This document shows, in pieces, positions 1-9,869 of a DNA stretch of 64,000 nucleotides. Position 1 is the stretch's first letter, and each line of letters opens with the position of its first letter. The notes under the pieces are model-generated. The model was given only the letters and a program-made list of their open reading frames with translations. It was not told the DNA's origin and did not search any database. This stretch comes from Pristionchus mayeri (taxonomy: Eukaryota > Nematoda > Chromadorea > Rhabditida > Neodiplogasteridae): assembly GCA_036245805.1 (NCBI GenBank), contig BTRK01000003.1, positions 2,728,001 to 2,792,000 on the forward strand, given 5' to 3'. A program made the translations under genes and the position numbers.

Positions 1-481
1 AAAATTGGTGGTGCGGCGCGGTCGAGGCATATGAAAAGACATCCTTATTTCGTACACGCTCCTTTTCTGCAATCCACACTGCCCTTACTAGCTGAAATAT
101 TCGATTTGCAAAAATGACTAAATTTAAATATTTTTTTAAGTGCGGCCATCGTGATACATGTCAGATATTCGGAAAATGCTGTTGGTTTGATTGGAAACCT
201 TGCCATATAAGCTGCGGTGTGTGCTGCTTTTACTGATTCCAACAGCACTAGAAAAGTAACCTCCTCCGCTGGTTATATCACGCCTCTCATGAGAGAATCG
301 AGCTAGAATCGCTATTCTAGGGAATGGGAGGAAAATCGTCAAATGGGTTCTTACGGGTTTTGATCATCCCAAGGCATGCCTGACTGACTCCCAAAGTCCC
401 AATTTGCGTACTTCATTTTTGAGCTACCTACACCGGGTCAGCTGCAAGCTGCTCCCACTTTGATCGCGATTGTTTGCGATT
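1..481 (-). CDS. Partial unidentified gene E, three phase-consistent exons
   Basis: Three minus-strand exons join in one reading frame. They are 481-434 (acceptor CTACCACTAG, donor CG|GTGTAG), 316-199 (acceptor CATTCCCTAG, donor AAG|GTTTCC) and 91-1 (acceptor ATATTTCAG), running off the window. The codon halves match at both junctions (CG+A gives Arg; the second junction is phase 0). Peptide segments include IANNRDQSGSS, SHERRDITSGGGYFSSAVG and AEKERVRNKDVFSYAS. I recognise no family: the protein is hydrophilic, rich in Ser, Arg and Gly, with no signal peptide or membrane segment in this part. Upstream exons beyond 482 were not resolved and the 3' end lies outside the window. The matching phases are the main support; a chance match at two junctions remains possible. 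Confidence 0.45.
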
Positions 482-732
482 CTAGTGGTAGATAGACAAA
501 GATATTCCTCTGAGTGACCCCCACTCATTTTGCGTGCTCTATCGATCCATGCAAACCATTTTCCATGAAAGTCAATTTTAACTGTGCTACATTCAAAGCC
601 AATTTTCTCAATAGTGTATGTAAAATAGCAGCTCAAATTTTCACAGTGTGTGCAGCTCAACGAGAGCTTTCCAACGAGTGGTTTGCGCCAAAAAGTGCAG
701 TCCTCGAAACCTGGTTATGTCCTTATTAGGGT

Positions 733-861
733 CAGCGATCATTTGAACTTTTATTTCAACAGCAAAATCGAGAGAACCACCGCACCTTTCGGCGCGCTCG
801 ATATGGAATGATCCGTTTTCTCTCAATTATGCTGTTGTAATAAAAGTTCAAATGATCGCTG
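733..861. mobile_element. Short palindromic MITE-like element
   Basis: The ends are a near-perfect inverted repeat: CAGCGATCATTTGAACTTTT at the left and its complement at the right, followed inward by TTTCAACAGCAAAATCGAGAGAA against TTCTCTCAATTATGCTGTTG (imperfect). Total length is about 129 bp. No clear target duplication is visible and there is no coding capacity. Confidence 0.55.
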
Positions 862-1060
862 GGCTTCAGATACGGCGGAGGCCCGGAGGTCGCAAAATGG
901 GGGGCCCGGGGGGGTCGCTGTAGAGGTTCGCCGCCCCCCCCCCCCCCCCCCCCTCCCGGGTCGCCAACAGCTAGGCCCGGGCCGGGGGGGGGGGGCGCAA
1001 AACGAACCCCGTTCCGGAGGGTCGCAAAGCAAAAATGAACCGGGGTTCGCAAAAATTTTT
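862..1060. other. G/C homopolymer-rich island
   Basis: This stretch has runs of G and C, including a 20-base C run at 934-953 and G runs near 907-914 and 984-993, inside otherwise AT-rich DNA. The phrase GGTCGCAAA recurs in it. The homopolymers make both assembly error and polymorphism likely. ORFs here are Gly/Pro-rich translations of the homopolymers and are not credible genes. Confidence 0.6.
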
Positions 1061-1798
1061 TCGTCATATTTCCTAGCCCATCACTACTCGTACTATCTCT
1101 AGCAAGCCTCCCTTGTCTACTACCATGATAGAGTGGTTAATGAGTATATCTAGCTCACAATCATTTTGTGTTTTGGGATTTTAACTGGTTTTAAATAGTA
1201 CAAGAGTGCGCAAGAGAGCTCTATGTGGAAATCATCAAAACGGTATTATCGATTTTTTAGACTTCCCAGGAACTTTTGAATGGCTGGATAGGTTGCTCAA
1301 TCCGAGCACTTTCGAATGGTATACTTTAGAGACCGTCCGCGGATTGACGAAATGAGTATTGAAATTATTAGACGAATGCGTCAATCGACTATCCTTTGTT
1401 AGACGATTGAGTAATCGATTTATCACGTAAGCAATTGACTATTCCAATTTCATTCCATTTTCCCTTTTTCTAATGGAGCGGTCCCCTCCCCATTTTATCC
1501 TTTTGGCCAAATGGATAAATAGTCGATTAAAAACGGATAACTTCATTATCCTATTGAGGAACAAGTCGATTGAGTGATCAGTCGATTGATGAAATGAATA
1601 GAATTAATTAAATTTCTCTTCCTTCTGCTATTGGATAATTGTAAGCGGTTTGGCCGGTCCCTAGTATACGTTTTTGCCCTTAATGGGGATAATTTTGCTG
1701 TAGTGTAATGGTCGGAAAGGGAACAGTTTTTCTGGATAATATATTTGGTATTTTAAATTTTTCTGGTTAACATATTTTCTAATATACATCGATTGCAG
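1061..1798. other. Non-coding stretch with recurrent GTCGATTGA-like motifs
   Basis: No gene was recognised. Between about 1245 and 1600 the motif (A/G)TCGATTGA or its complement recurs in several degenerate forms (near 1382, 1405, 1525, 1564 and 1582). This suggests a decayed short repeat. Confidence 0.35.
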
Positions 1799-2050
1799 CG
1801 ACGAAGAGCCTAGCGTGAAGGAGGAGGTGCAGTCGATGGCAGGCAGTCTTACGATGGATAGGTCGAAGGAGGAAGATGAGGTGGGGATTACAGTCGGCTT
1901 TGCGGTACTTCTGGGATTACTGGTCATCTCCCCACTCTTCCTCTCTATCTCTTCTCTATACCACTCCTTTACGCATCGATACTTCTCACTAATTTTCAGT
2001 CAGAACGCCTCAGTGACGGAAGTTCGAGTTTTTTTATTGTATCACGTCTC
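1799..2050 (+). CDS. Candidate two-exon coding fragment, plus strand
   Basis: Exon 1799-1880 follows the acceptor GATTGCAG and ends GATGAG|GTGGGG. It encodes an acidic/basic stretch that includes EEPSVKEEVQSMAG and DRSKEEDE. Exon 2000-2050 follows AATTTTCAG and ends CTC|GTAAGAG, encoding SERLSDGSSSFFIVSRL. The junction is phase 0 on both sides. A possible continuation follows the acceptor CTCATCCAG at about 2492 and reaches a stop near 2563. No start exon or family was recognised, so this could be a remnant or a chance model. Confidence 0.3.
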
Positions 2051-3084
2051 GTAAGAGTCTTGATATGCTCAATAGAAGATGATTCGAATTTTTGAACTTA
2101 TATATTAAATTAAATTCAATTCAATTATGCTACTCGCTCTTTCTTTGCAATTAATCAGTAATCTATCCACTTTATGTGGGAATCGCGAGAGAATCGACCA
2201 TTTTAGGGGGGTTAGCGGCGGTAGGATTCAAGATTGTCCGCTCCCGCTATAATTTTGGTTTTAAGTATTTCAAATCATGCTCTAAAACTGCGTCGTCAGA
2301 ATTTTAATATCTCTCGTCATCGTTGAGATTCAGAAGGCCAAACATGGTACTATCACTTTTCGACAGTCAAATCGGGCTCACTTAAATGATCATAATAACG
2401 TTTAAAATAACGACAGAAAGTCATTATTTTTTTAGAAAGAAAGAACATTACAACTTTTATGTTGACAAGATCATTCCTGGTTCTCATCCAGGTGCTTCGC
2501 GGTCGGGTGAACCAAAAAATGCGTAACTTTGGAAATCGGAAATACCTTTTGAGTTATCATGCTTAAGTTGTAGTACATATATGTGCCTCACTTCTCGCCA
2601 AAAATTAGGGAAATCGGAATATGGAAAAAAGCGGAATATGGAAAAAAAAGTATGGTGGAACGACCCCAAAATGAGTTCTGGACAAGAGTACTTACGTATC
2701 TTTAATTTACCACATCTGGGCTCAAAATCATCTAAAATCGTCTAAAACAACATTTTACGTTGTTTCCCCCATGATATCACACTTTCAATGGCCATAAATA
2801 GTCGTTTGTCCGAAAATTTCAAAATCGATATTTTGACTTTCCTCAAGTTGCAGGGCGGGCTCTATTGCAATAAAGTTGTTTCAAATCATGTGAAAACATT
2901 CCTCGAAACGGGTCTCCAAAAGCGCGCATCTGGAAATACGAAATTTCATCAGATTAATCCATGGAAAGGCGCTAAACTTTATCACAGGTCAAAATAGTCT
3001 TAGCGAGGTGACTCATAGCGCTATATAGCTAGAAATGTAGAGCTCGACGAGATGAACAATTTATCTGTTGAAAGTAAATGATAC
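2051..3084. other. Intergenic or repeat-derived stretch before the assembly gap
   Basis: No convincing gene. The segment 2760-2990 has phrases (CCTCGAAACGGG, AAATTTCATCAGATTAAT) also seen in the foldback element at 18.8-20.0 kb and in 27.05-27.25 kb. It is therefore probably a fragment of a related palindromic element. Confidence 0.4.
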
Positions 3085-3584
3085 NNNNNNNNNNNNNNNN
3101 NNNNNNNNNNNNNNNNNNNNNNNNNNNNNNNNNNNNNNNNNNNNNNNNNNNNNNNNNNNNNNNNNNNNNNNNNNNNNNNNNNNNNNNNNNNNNNNNNNNN
3201 NNNNNNNNNNNNNNNNNNNNNNNNNNNNNNNNNNNNNNNNNNNNNNNNNNNNNNNNNNNNNNNNNNNNNNNNNNNNNNNNNNNNNNNNNNNNNNNNNNNN
3301 NNNNNNNNNNNNNNNNNNNNNNNNNNNNNNNNNNNNNNNNNNNNNNNNNNNNNNNNNNNNNNNNNNNNNNNNNNNNNNNNNNNNNNNNNNNNNNNNNNNN
3401 NNNNNNNNNNNNNNNNNNNNNNNNNNNNNNNNNNNNNNNNNNNNNNNNNNNNNNNNNNNNNNNNNNNNNNNNNNNNNNNNNNNNNNNNNNNNNNNNNNNN
3501 NNNNNNNNNNNNNNNNNNNNNNNNNNNNNNNNNNNNNNNNNNNNNNNNNNNNNNNNNNNNNNNNNNNNNNNNNNNNNNNNNNNN
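3085..3584. other. Assembly gap (500 N)
   Basis: Exactly 500 undetermined bases, the conventional size of a scaffold gap of unknown length. Nothing can be inferred inside it. Confidence 0.99.
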
Positions 3585-4306
3585 GTCTGAATTGGACTCT
3601 ATCAAAGAAAGGACTGAGCAAGAAATGCTCTATTCGTTCTTGGAGCCATCCCTACTCTACCTCTCTCTCTCTATCACTAATTGCTCGCCATCAACGAGCC
3701 CGTGTTTGCCTCCGCGGACGTGACCGACGTGAGAGGGAGATATATATATATATAGAGAGAGAGAGATTTTCGCTCACCTCCCTACAGCGTTGCACGAGAT
3801 CGACTTGTCCATTATTACAGCGTCTCCCATCAGTACCTAACAGATAAAAGTGACGTCATCATTACGTAAATAAACATTATGTTGTACATTAGTTTTGTCA
3901 ATCGGACCTCAAAATAAAGATCTGCCCTCCGAAGACAAAAGTATGCAAGAGTAGACAAAATTGGAGGAGATTCTGAACTGGTCAAAAAACTAGCATCTGG
4001 TTAACCAGTTAGAATGGGCGGAGCTTAGGTTAACCAGTTGCTAACCTGTGCCCTGATCGGTTGTTGGCGGATTGCCTAGCAACTGGTGTGAAGAAACCAG
4101 AGAACTGTATGTGACTATGCTCACCATCACATGACTGTCCTTGCAGCCGATCTTCCGACATCCGGACGAGTGAAAACCTTCATTTTTTTTCGTTTTAAAT
4201 GCTCAAAAATATATTTTTTTATATATTTTTAATCATTTATTTAGGGTTTGAGCAAAAACGAAAAGTAAACGCAAGAGATATCAAAGATCAGCCGCCAGCT
4301 AAATAC
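3585..4306. other. Intergenic stretch with a microsatellite
   Basis: A (TA)n then (GA)n microsatellite occupies about 3735-3766. The motif GGTTAACCAGTT and its complement recur three or four times at 3985-4095. The phrase GGGCGGAGCTTA near 4017 recurs inverted near 28530. No gene was recognised. Confidence 0.5.
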
Positions 4307-4437
4307 TAGGGTTCTCTTATTGGAAAATTGTTGTATCCTTTTCAGATATGTTTCATGTACGCCATATATATGGCCTATATAGCGTACATGAAACATATCT
4401 GAAAACGATACAAAAATTTTCCAATAAGAGAACCCTA
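4307..4437. mobile_element. hAT-type MITE copy 1
   Basis: A 131-bp, almost wholly palindromic element starting TAGGGTTCTCTTATTGG and ending in its complement. It is flanked on both sides by the perfect 8-bp direct repeat CTAAATAC (4299-4306 and 4438-4445). An 8-bp target duplication together with a TAGNG-like terminus is the hallmark of the hAT superfamily. It has no coding capacity, so it would be a non-autonomous derivative. Confidence 0.85.
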
Positions 4438-4533
4438 CTAAATACCCAACTTCGATCGACCAGCAAACGCCGATATGAAGAATGCTTTAGGACAGATACG
4501 AAACAGCAGTAATGCGTGATCAAAGATCATTAC

Positions 4534-4732
4534 CTCCAGTGAGTTGCACAAGACTCCAATCGCACAAGAGTCCTCCTGTCTTTCGCAAGTCTTCGAGATC
4601 GGCGGTGTATCGCACGATTGACAGTCTGAATGACGTAACTTCCGGTTCCATTTCCGGTTTCACTTCCGGCTTGTAAAATGCAGATTTCATCAGCAAAAAC
4701 AAGATAAAAACTGACTTTTCTTCATTGTGCAC
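4534..4732 (-). CDS. Weak candidate exon, minus strand
   Basis: An open frame from 4732 ends at a donor-like CTGGAG|GTAATG (exon end 4534). It encodes a segment with YKPEVKPEMEPEV and a Leu-rich continuation. No acceptor that makes sense in the same frame was found upstream, and the antisense strand is also open. It lies just downstream of gene A and could be a decayed relative. No family was recognised. Confidence 0.2.
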
Positions 4733-4981
4733 GTGGCCTCAGTTGCATTGATCGATGCTCCTGGAATTATTGTACACAATTCTGAAAATACAGGGCGCCG
4801 TTTCCCAATGCGGCTCACGCAGTGCAAATTTCAAAGCGCCGACGTTTCCTACTGGCACATACTCTCGTCTTCGAAGGATCTCTTGATAGTCTCATCAGAG
4901 AAAGTGTGAGAAGCGATCTTATATTATAGCTGATTTATTTTTTTAACCGGCACATAATCATGCATTGTTTTCACTGAAGTT

Positions 4982-6065
4982 TCAACGCAAATGGGTAGGT
5001 GCTGAAACTAATTAGTTTGACTAATTAGCTTAATTGGCAAGCGTACCTTCGGAATTGTGCCAGACTCCGTCAGTTGAGCACGTGAGTGACTTGGTAGTTA
5101 GGAATCGTTTCCCGTTCTTTACCTGCAGAATAGGAAAAAATTTTAAACAACTATTTTGTAAAGTATAATAAATTCGCAAAATGTCGTTGGGGCGCACAAA
5201 AAATCGGTTTCAGAGTCTCACTTGAATGGGCATAGCGGATTGCTTCGCAAGAAATGGTTCTCTTCATTCTGTACGCACATTAGTTTTTTTTCTTTTTTAC
5301 GAAGAGAGGCATACACCTCACAACTCTCACAGAGCGCCGGAACGCCTAATTGCGAAATTTCTGTACAAAATGAGCCAGTAAATTAAGAATTTCGAAACTT
5401 TTTTGAATGATCACCATGAGTTCTCCCCTCGAGCACGTCGTTCGAGTGCAACCTTGCTCGACTGGAGTAGTGCTGAAGAGGTGATCTTTGATCTTTGATC
5501 TGAGAGTGACACTCGATCGGAAGAGCATATTGCACGATCTTTGTTATTTTTTAGCGAAATAGAGATCTCATTTATTGACAATCTCGTAAAGTGTGCAAGG
5601 TTATGTGCACTGAAACTCAAGACTACGAGCAATCTTTTGTTAGACAAAAGAAAAAGAATACTGAAGGCATTGTTATTCTGTTGCAGCAATCATCATCTGT
5701 ATAGCAGACAGAGTCGGCCTCACCGCACTACACCACCTAGCGTAGTCGTTTACGACTGTAAAACCGCTTGACGTGGCTGCACCTTTTCCCTTTTTATAGC
5801 AGACAGACAGTTGTGAGAACAGCGATTATTTATAATTTTTCTAACAAAAACTCACAAAATATTGCTCGTAGTCTTGATTTTCACAGCGCACATAACCTTG
5901 CACTGTGAAAACAAAGACTACGAGCAATCATTTGTGAGCTTTTGTTAGAAAAATTATAAATAATTTTTAAAAATATATAATTCTACACTGACGTCAGTCC
6001 ATTCTCGCACTTGTAATTCCCCTCGCAATAATCGATGAAGGAGATCGGAGGACAGCGATTACAGG
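4982..6065 (-). CDS. Gene A: cysteine-rich, C6-like extracellular domain protein (5' end missing)
   Basis: Four minus-strand exons join without a frame break: 6065-5993, 5472-5415, 5122-5047 and 5001-4982 with a TGA stop. Each has AG acceptors and GT donors; the last intron is 45 bp. The protein has a Cys pattern with CNRCPPISF, YCEGNYKCENG, GCTRTTCSRGEL and SLTCSTDGVW. The spacing and the LTC..DG.W ending resemble the nematode extracellular C6 (DUF281-like) domain; this assignment is from family knowledge and was not searched. It is a diverged relative of gene B next door. The 140-bp MITE at 5825-5964 lies in the first intron. No signal-peptide exon was found upstream of 6065, so the gene may be 5'-truncated or decayed. 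Confidence 0.55.
5825..5964. mobile_element. 140-bp palindromic MITE-like element in gene A intron
   Basis: The ends ATTATTTATAATTTTTCTAAC and complement form an inverted repeat, continuing inward through CTCACAAA and TTGCTCGTAGTCTT to a short centre. A related half-copy with ACTACGAGCAATCTTTTGTTAG lies at about 5588-5645, also inside gene A introns. No open reading frame. Confidence 0.65.
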
Positions 6066-6289
6066 CTGAAATTGATTAGTTTCTAATGTTTCATTTTTTG
6101 CCTTATAATCGACTTGTAAATTCCCAAAAAAAACAAAACGATTCTCAGTATGAAGGAATGCACAAATGAGTTTCACACAAGTTATGTAGATAAAGGGAGA
6201 AAGGTGAACTCAATTCAGCTCCTGGCCGTGTGTATAAAAATATAATTTACTTTCAAACTTGAACTGATAGTTCCTTATCCTCAGGTACA

Positions 6290-6457
6290 TCAACCCTGAT
6301 AATCTTGTACAGATCCAAGCAGTTTGAACATTTTGTCAAACGTAACCTGCGATCTTTCAGAAGACCTGTGATAAGCAAATAACATAGACTATACTGACGC
6401 GGTGCGTGTGTGCACACCAGCTGCGTCACTGCCTCGACTGCGGTGCCGTTGGGTCTT
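6290..6457 (-). CDS. Two-exon 3' fragment of an unidentified gene
   Basis: Exon 6457-6418 (acceptor CCATTTCAG, donor CTG|GTGTGC, encoding RPNGTAVEAVTQL) joins in phase 0 to exon 6346-6290 (acceptor GATCGCAG), which encodes VTFDKMFKLLGSVQDYQG then TGA. The first exon begins 30 bp downstream of MITE copy 2. No 5' exons or family were recognised. It sits between genes A and B and could be the remains of a third gene. Confidence 0.27.
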
Positions 6458-6487
6458 CTGAAATGGAATTGTGGGATATTCGGAGAC

Positions 6488-6621
6488 TAGAGTTCTCTTA
6501 TTGGAAACATTTTTGTATTATTTTCTTTTTTTTCGAACATGTTCGCTATATGAATAAACTATATTGTGCACATGAAGCATATCTGAAAATGGTACACAAT
6601 TTTTCCAATAAGAGAACCCTA
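6488..6621. mobile_element. hAT-type MITE copy 2
   Basis: A 134-bp element related to the copy at 4307. The left end is TAGAGTTCTCTTATTGGAAA and the right end CCAATAAGAGAACCCTA. It is flanked by the perfect 8-bp direct repeat TCGGAGAC at 6480-6487 and 6622-6629. Confidence 0.85.
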
Positions 6622-6770
6622 TCGGAGACGCGTTTCTGTGGCGTCGCTTGTGAGGGAATTCTAAAGAAGGTGGCATCTAGTGCGAACCTACATCACATAC
6701 TAGAATTGTGTCGTGGCGTCCTCTTACCATCTTATGCATTCTAGCAAAGAATATTCCTCATTTTCAGATG

Positions 6771-7628
6771 TTACGTGTATCTAGGACTAGCGTAGTCTCT
6801 ACCTTCTCTAAAGTGAGAGAATAAGGAAAAATAGGAGAGCAATAGACTGTTCTCGCACCTGTAGATTCCTCCATCGCAACGGAGAAAGGCCGAAGTTTGC
6901 CAGACGAATGATGAAAGATACTGAGAGTGAGATAAAGTTAGGATTAGGAACTCCACGCCAGGCGGGTCTTGCCACCCCCGAGCCACTATCCGTGAGGCTA
7001 CCGCCCGTTTTGTGTACACGTGGTGGGGGATTTTTGGCTTATTTCTTAATCCCAGTGGTCTGGATAGATACAACAATAAAATTTGAATATGGAGAAGTGC
7101 AATCACTTGCATTGATTCAAATCTAGAATTTCTACAAAAAAATGCAAAATTTAAAAAATCTAAAAACAATAGTGCTTTTTTGATTAACACCATTAATCGA
7201 TCAGAAGTCACACCGTATTCTAGTCTACCATTTCCCTGAGCAACCGTACCCTCAAGTCTCCTGTGCTGCAGATGATATCGCAGTCTTTCTCGATGAGTTT
7301 ATCGAAACAGAGCAGGCCAGGAGGACAGAGGGAGGAGAAGGAAGAGGAAGAACAACCACAACGAGAACCTGGGGAATATGGTATGTAGGGTTCCGGAATT
7401 GGGCGTAATTGGGCATCTTTTGAATCATTTCCAGATATGTTTCAAGCGCGCTATATATGTATACTATATATTGTACATGAAACATATCCGAAAATGATTC
7501 CAAAGATGCGCAATTACGCTCAATTCGGGAACCCTAATGGTATTGCATGGTCGAGAAATTTCGCAGTACTCACCAAAAGATTCTGCAATGTCGAATAACA
7601 GTAGAAGTGGAACTATAAGTGTTTGCAT
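6771..7628 (-). CDS. Gene B: small secreted cysteine-rich protein, four exons
   Basis: The model is complete and phase-consistent: 7628-7574 (ATG to TTTTG|GTGAGT), 7368-7250 (acceptor TTCCCCAG, donor AGG|GTACGG), 6920-6859 (acceptor CACTCTCAG, donor CAG|GTGCGA) and 6807-6771 (acceptor CACTTTAG, TAA stop), giving 90 residues. It begins MQTLIVPLLLLFDIAESFG, a typical signal peptide. The mature part has SRCGCSSSSF, LCPPGLLCF, DCDIICSTGDL and FLRCDGGIY, matching in order the Cys blocks of gene A. The sequence CTTCCAG|GAA directly before the ATG could be a trans-splice acceptor. Intron 1 is 205 bp because MITE copy 3 sits in it; removing the MITE and one target duplication leaves 46 bp. The function is unknown and an extracellular role is inferred. 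Confidence 0.68.
7386..7536. mobile_element. hAT-type MITE copy 3 (in gene B intron 1)
   Basis: A 151-bp palindromic element, TAGGGTTCC at the left and GGAACCCTA at the right, with the same core (AGATATGTTTCA and complement) as copies 1, 2 and 5. The flanks are ATGGTATG (7378-7385) and ATGGTATT (7537-7544), a 7/8 target duplication. The near flank is only 9 bp from exon 2 of gene B. Confidence 0.8.
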
Positions 7629-8176
7629 TTCCTGGAAGCAGGTTCAGAATACGACGGAAAACAGATAAATCAAGGCCAAATCCACACACATTAAATTATG
7701 AAAACAATTCAATTACAAGAGTAAAATTTGGGGAAGAATTGCACATTGCTAATGAACCCAACGCCAAAGAGCTGGTCGAATTACACCACCCATTGCATGG
7801 CCAGAGTTGTCTCTCTACTCGGCTGACGTTTGCACACTACCACATGTTACACTCTTTGTTGATTAGCGGATAAGAAAGGGCAGTACTTTCTCGGCATTCT
7901 ATGGTAAATTTCTAGAAAACATTCGTTTCGAGACCAATCGCGAGAGAGCATGTACAATTGAGAGAGATTGCTTTCTTTCTCTGCGCCCTCTCGTATCTAG
8001 CCCAAAAAACGCCGTGTACTTTCTCGATTTCACGCGTTTTCTCGCCCTCTCTAACGGGCTAAGGAGTGCACTGAGATCCGTTTCAAATCAGAAATAATGT
8101 GTTTCTTCTTCACGGATAAGCAAGATGTTTGCAGACGTTTCCCGGTGACCTCTGTTCGTCTTTTCCCGCACTAACT
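7629..8176. other. Upstream region of gene B; no gene seen
   Basis: An AT-rich upstream region with polypurine/polypyrimidine patches (GAGAGAG and CTCTC) at about 7925-8060. One 84-codon ORF begins at a non-ATG codon at 7619, antisense to the start of gene B, and is not credible. Confidence 0.4.
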
Positions 8177-8458
8177 CTGCCAATTGTCTCGCAAGGACGA
8201 GTGACGAAAAGTTGAGAAGAATGGGAGATTGATGATCAATTGACAGCACATGAAAGTATACATTTCGAATCAGGATACATCATCCCTAGAGGGATAGAGG
8301 GTGTCACTTCTGAATATTGTAGATTTCGAAATTCAATTGTTGCATCGTGTCTTCTCCATTGCAATTGAGCACAGTAAGATGACACGCATGAGAATAATGA
8401 ATTTGTCAAAGGAACAACGTGTTTTACCAATTTATTGATTTTATTAAATTATCTTCTG
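8177..8458. repeat. Duplicated block P, copy 1
   Basis: About 280 bp strongly similar to 20044-20322, sharing CGCAAGGACGAGTGACGAAA, AGCACATGAAAGTA and AACAACGTGT in the same order and orientation. It is part of the segmental duplication that spreads the receptor fragments. No coding signal was recognised. Confidence 0.8.
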
Positions 8459-8469
8459 GGTATCTGCAG

Positions 8470-9470
8470 GGCCGTTAAATTTTATGGCTATTATTTGTAA
8501 GAACAGTCATGGCATGATTGCGCATGCTAGAATCCTCGCGAATACGAAGAACCCTGGAAACTCAAAGCGAACTGGGAATGAAAGTAATTCAATGATTGTT
8601 TGTGGTAGCTAGCGGACATTTCCGATTGTTTTCACCGAGTTATTACTGTAAGGGAGATACTATAGGGTGGACCACTGTATGCTCTAATTACTGCAACCGT
8701 ATTTCTGGGATATCCTCGACTGTTGTTACTATTGAATATTTATAGGAAGGCGAAATTGTCACCGAATTGTGGTTTCTATAAGACATGCGAATACGAAGAA
8801 CCGGTGAAACTCAAATCCAACTGTGGAGAGATGAAAATTCAAAGATTGTTTTATGGATGGACTGGAAGTTCAGCTTACTGTATGAGCATCTGCATGTTCT
8901 GTGAAATTGCATAACTATTGAATATTTGTAGGACAGTTGGGAAATCCGCGGATTTTATCTTCTCGAAGCCACGCGCATACGAAGCATGTATGAAACCCAA
9001 AGTGAACTTTGGAGAGATGCAATTCAGAGATTGTTTTCGGATTTTGAACTCTAGCAGAATCTGTACTAGGCACCGAGTTCTTTCTGTAAGAGGGATAATT
9101 TAGGGTGGGCACGACATTGGCTAATTAACGTAAGTGGTTCGACAGGATGGGATGTCATGAGACAGTTTGTTTTTCTTTCGTATAACAGCAATACGCAGAA
9201 TCATTAAGATGCTAGAAGCCCATAGGCTACGAATAACTTATGAAACTCAAAGGACACTGTGAAGAGATGGAAATTCGATTTTTTTAATTTTCTCGACGTT
9301 TTTCGATGTTTGAACGTCAGCAGATTTTGTGCTGTGGTATATCTTGGGATTTTATCACTATTTGTATGTGTAGACCATACCAATAATAGTATCATTGCGC
9401 GTGCCAGAAGCAACGTGAATACGAAACATGCGTGAAACTCAAAGCGAACTGAGAGTGCGATTTCCAAATT
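8470..9470. repeat. Tandem array T1, units of about 200-260 bp
   Basis: Degenerate tandem units share AAACTCAAAGCGAACTG, GGAGAGATG, AGATTGTTTT, CACCGAGTTCTTACTGTAA and TTGAATATTTGTAGG in fixed order. Recognisable CACCGAGTT copies lie near 8634 and 9069. Read on the minus strand, that segment is TTACAG|TAAGAACTCGGTG, the same acceptor and exon start as the receptor loop-3 exon (12605 and 22972). The array lies between exon S1 (9585-9727) and where a loop-3 exon would be expected. Confidence 0.7.
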
Positions 9471-9480
9471 TGGTCGCTTG

Positions 9481-9558
9481 TAAAGTTCTCTTATTGGAAT
9501 CTTATTGGAATGAAAATGATGCAATTCATCCCAATAATATTCCAATAAGAGAACTCTA
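9481..9558. mobile_element. hAT-type MITE copy 4, internally deleted
   Basis: A 78-bp element keeping both ends of the family (TAAAGTTCTCTTATTGG and CCAATAAGAGAACTCTA) but lacking the AGATATGTTTCA core. The flanks are GTCGCTTG (9473-9480) and GTCGCTAG (9559-9566), a 7/8 target duplication. Confidence 0.75.
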
Positions 9559-9584
9559 GTCGCTAGCATTAATTGTGTCGGTGC

Positions 9585-9727
9585 CTATTGGACGCCGTGA
9601 CGATCATATTATGGGCGGCTGCGTTGTTGTTGCAACTGCTGCTACAGCCGGGCTGCTCAGCGCCTTCGGAAGAGCGGGATGCGGCAGGAGGATGAGAGGA
9701 GTGACGACGACGAACGGGAGTGGAGGC
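9585..9727 (-). pseudogene. Receptor exon S1 (orphan copy 0)
   Basis: A 143-bp minus-strand exon-like segment, homologous to 13351-13490, 18289-18420 and 23870-24012. It encodes a low-complexity segment with ASTPVRRRHSSHPPAAS, SSEGAEQPGCSSSCNNN and HNMIVTASN. The acceptor is CTCAAG and the donor position reads AATAG|GCACCG, a GC donor. In the other copies this exon precedes the loop-3 exon in matching phase (AG + C/T AAG), so it is inferred to encode part of the variable third intracellular loop. No downstream loop-3, TM6 or TM7 exon exists between here and the window start, so this copy is orphaned. Confidence 0.6.
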
Positions 9728-9869
9728 CTTGAGAAATAATGCGATGGTCAAAATCATCGCAAACATCGGATCTTGACGCACTTTTCCGAAAATATTCGAC
9801 AAATATAAAATCTTGCTGCGATTTTTAACTCCGCATGTGTATGCTTCCGTCCAACTTTTCATATTATTG

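Noticed and set aside
3021..3847. Long ORFs spanning the gap
   Set aside because: They consist of undetermined bases; only a few flanking codons are real.
4727..4915. Plus-strand exon ending GAGAAA|GTGTGAG
   Set aside because: The frame is open for about 60 codons but begins at GTG, has no acceptor-supported start and no recognisable domain. Both strands are open here, so I could not prefer it.
7272..7380. Plus-strand exon with DIAVFLDEF, resembling a reverse-transcriptase ADDI motif
   Set aside because: It is exactly antisense to exon 2 of gene B, whose cysteine-rich frame fits in phase with its neighbours. The upstream residues do not fit a reverse transcriptase.
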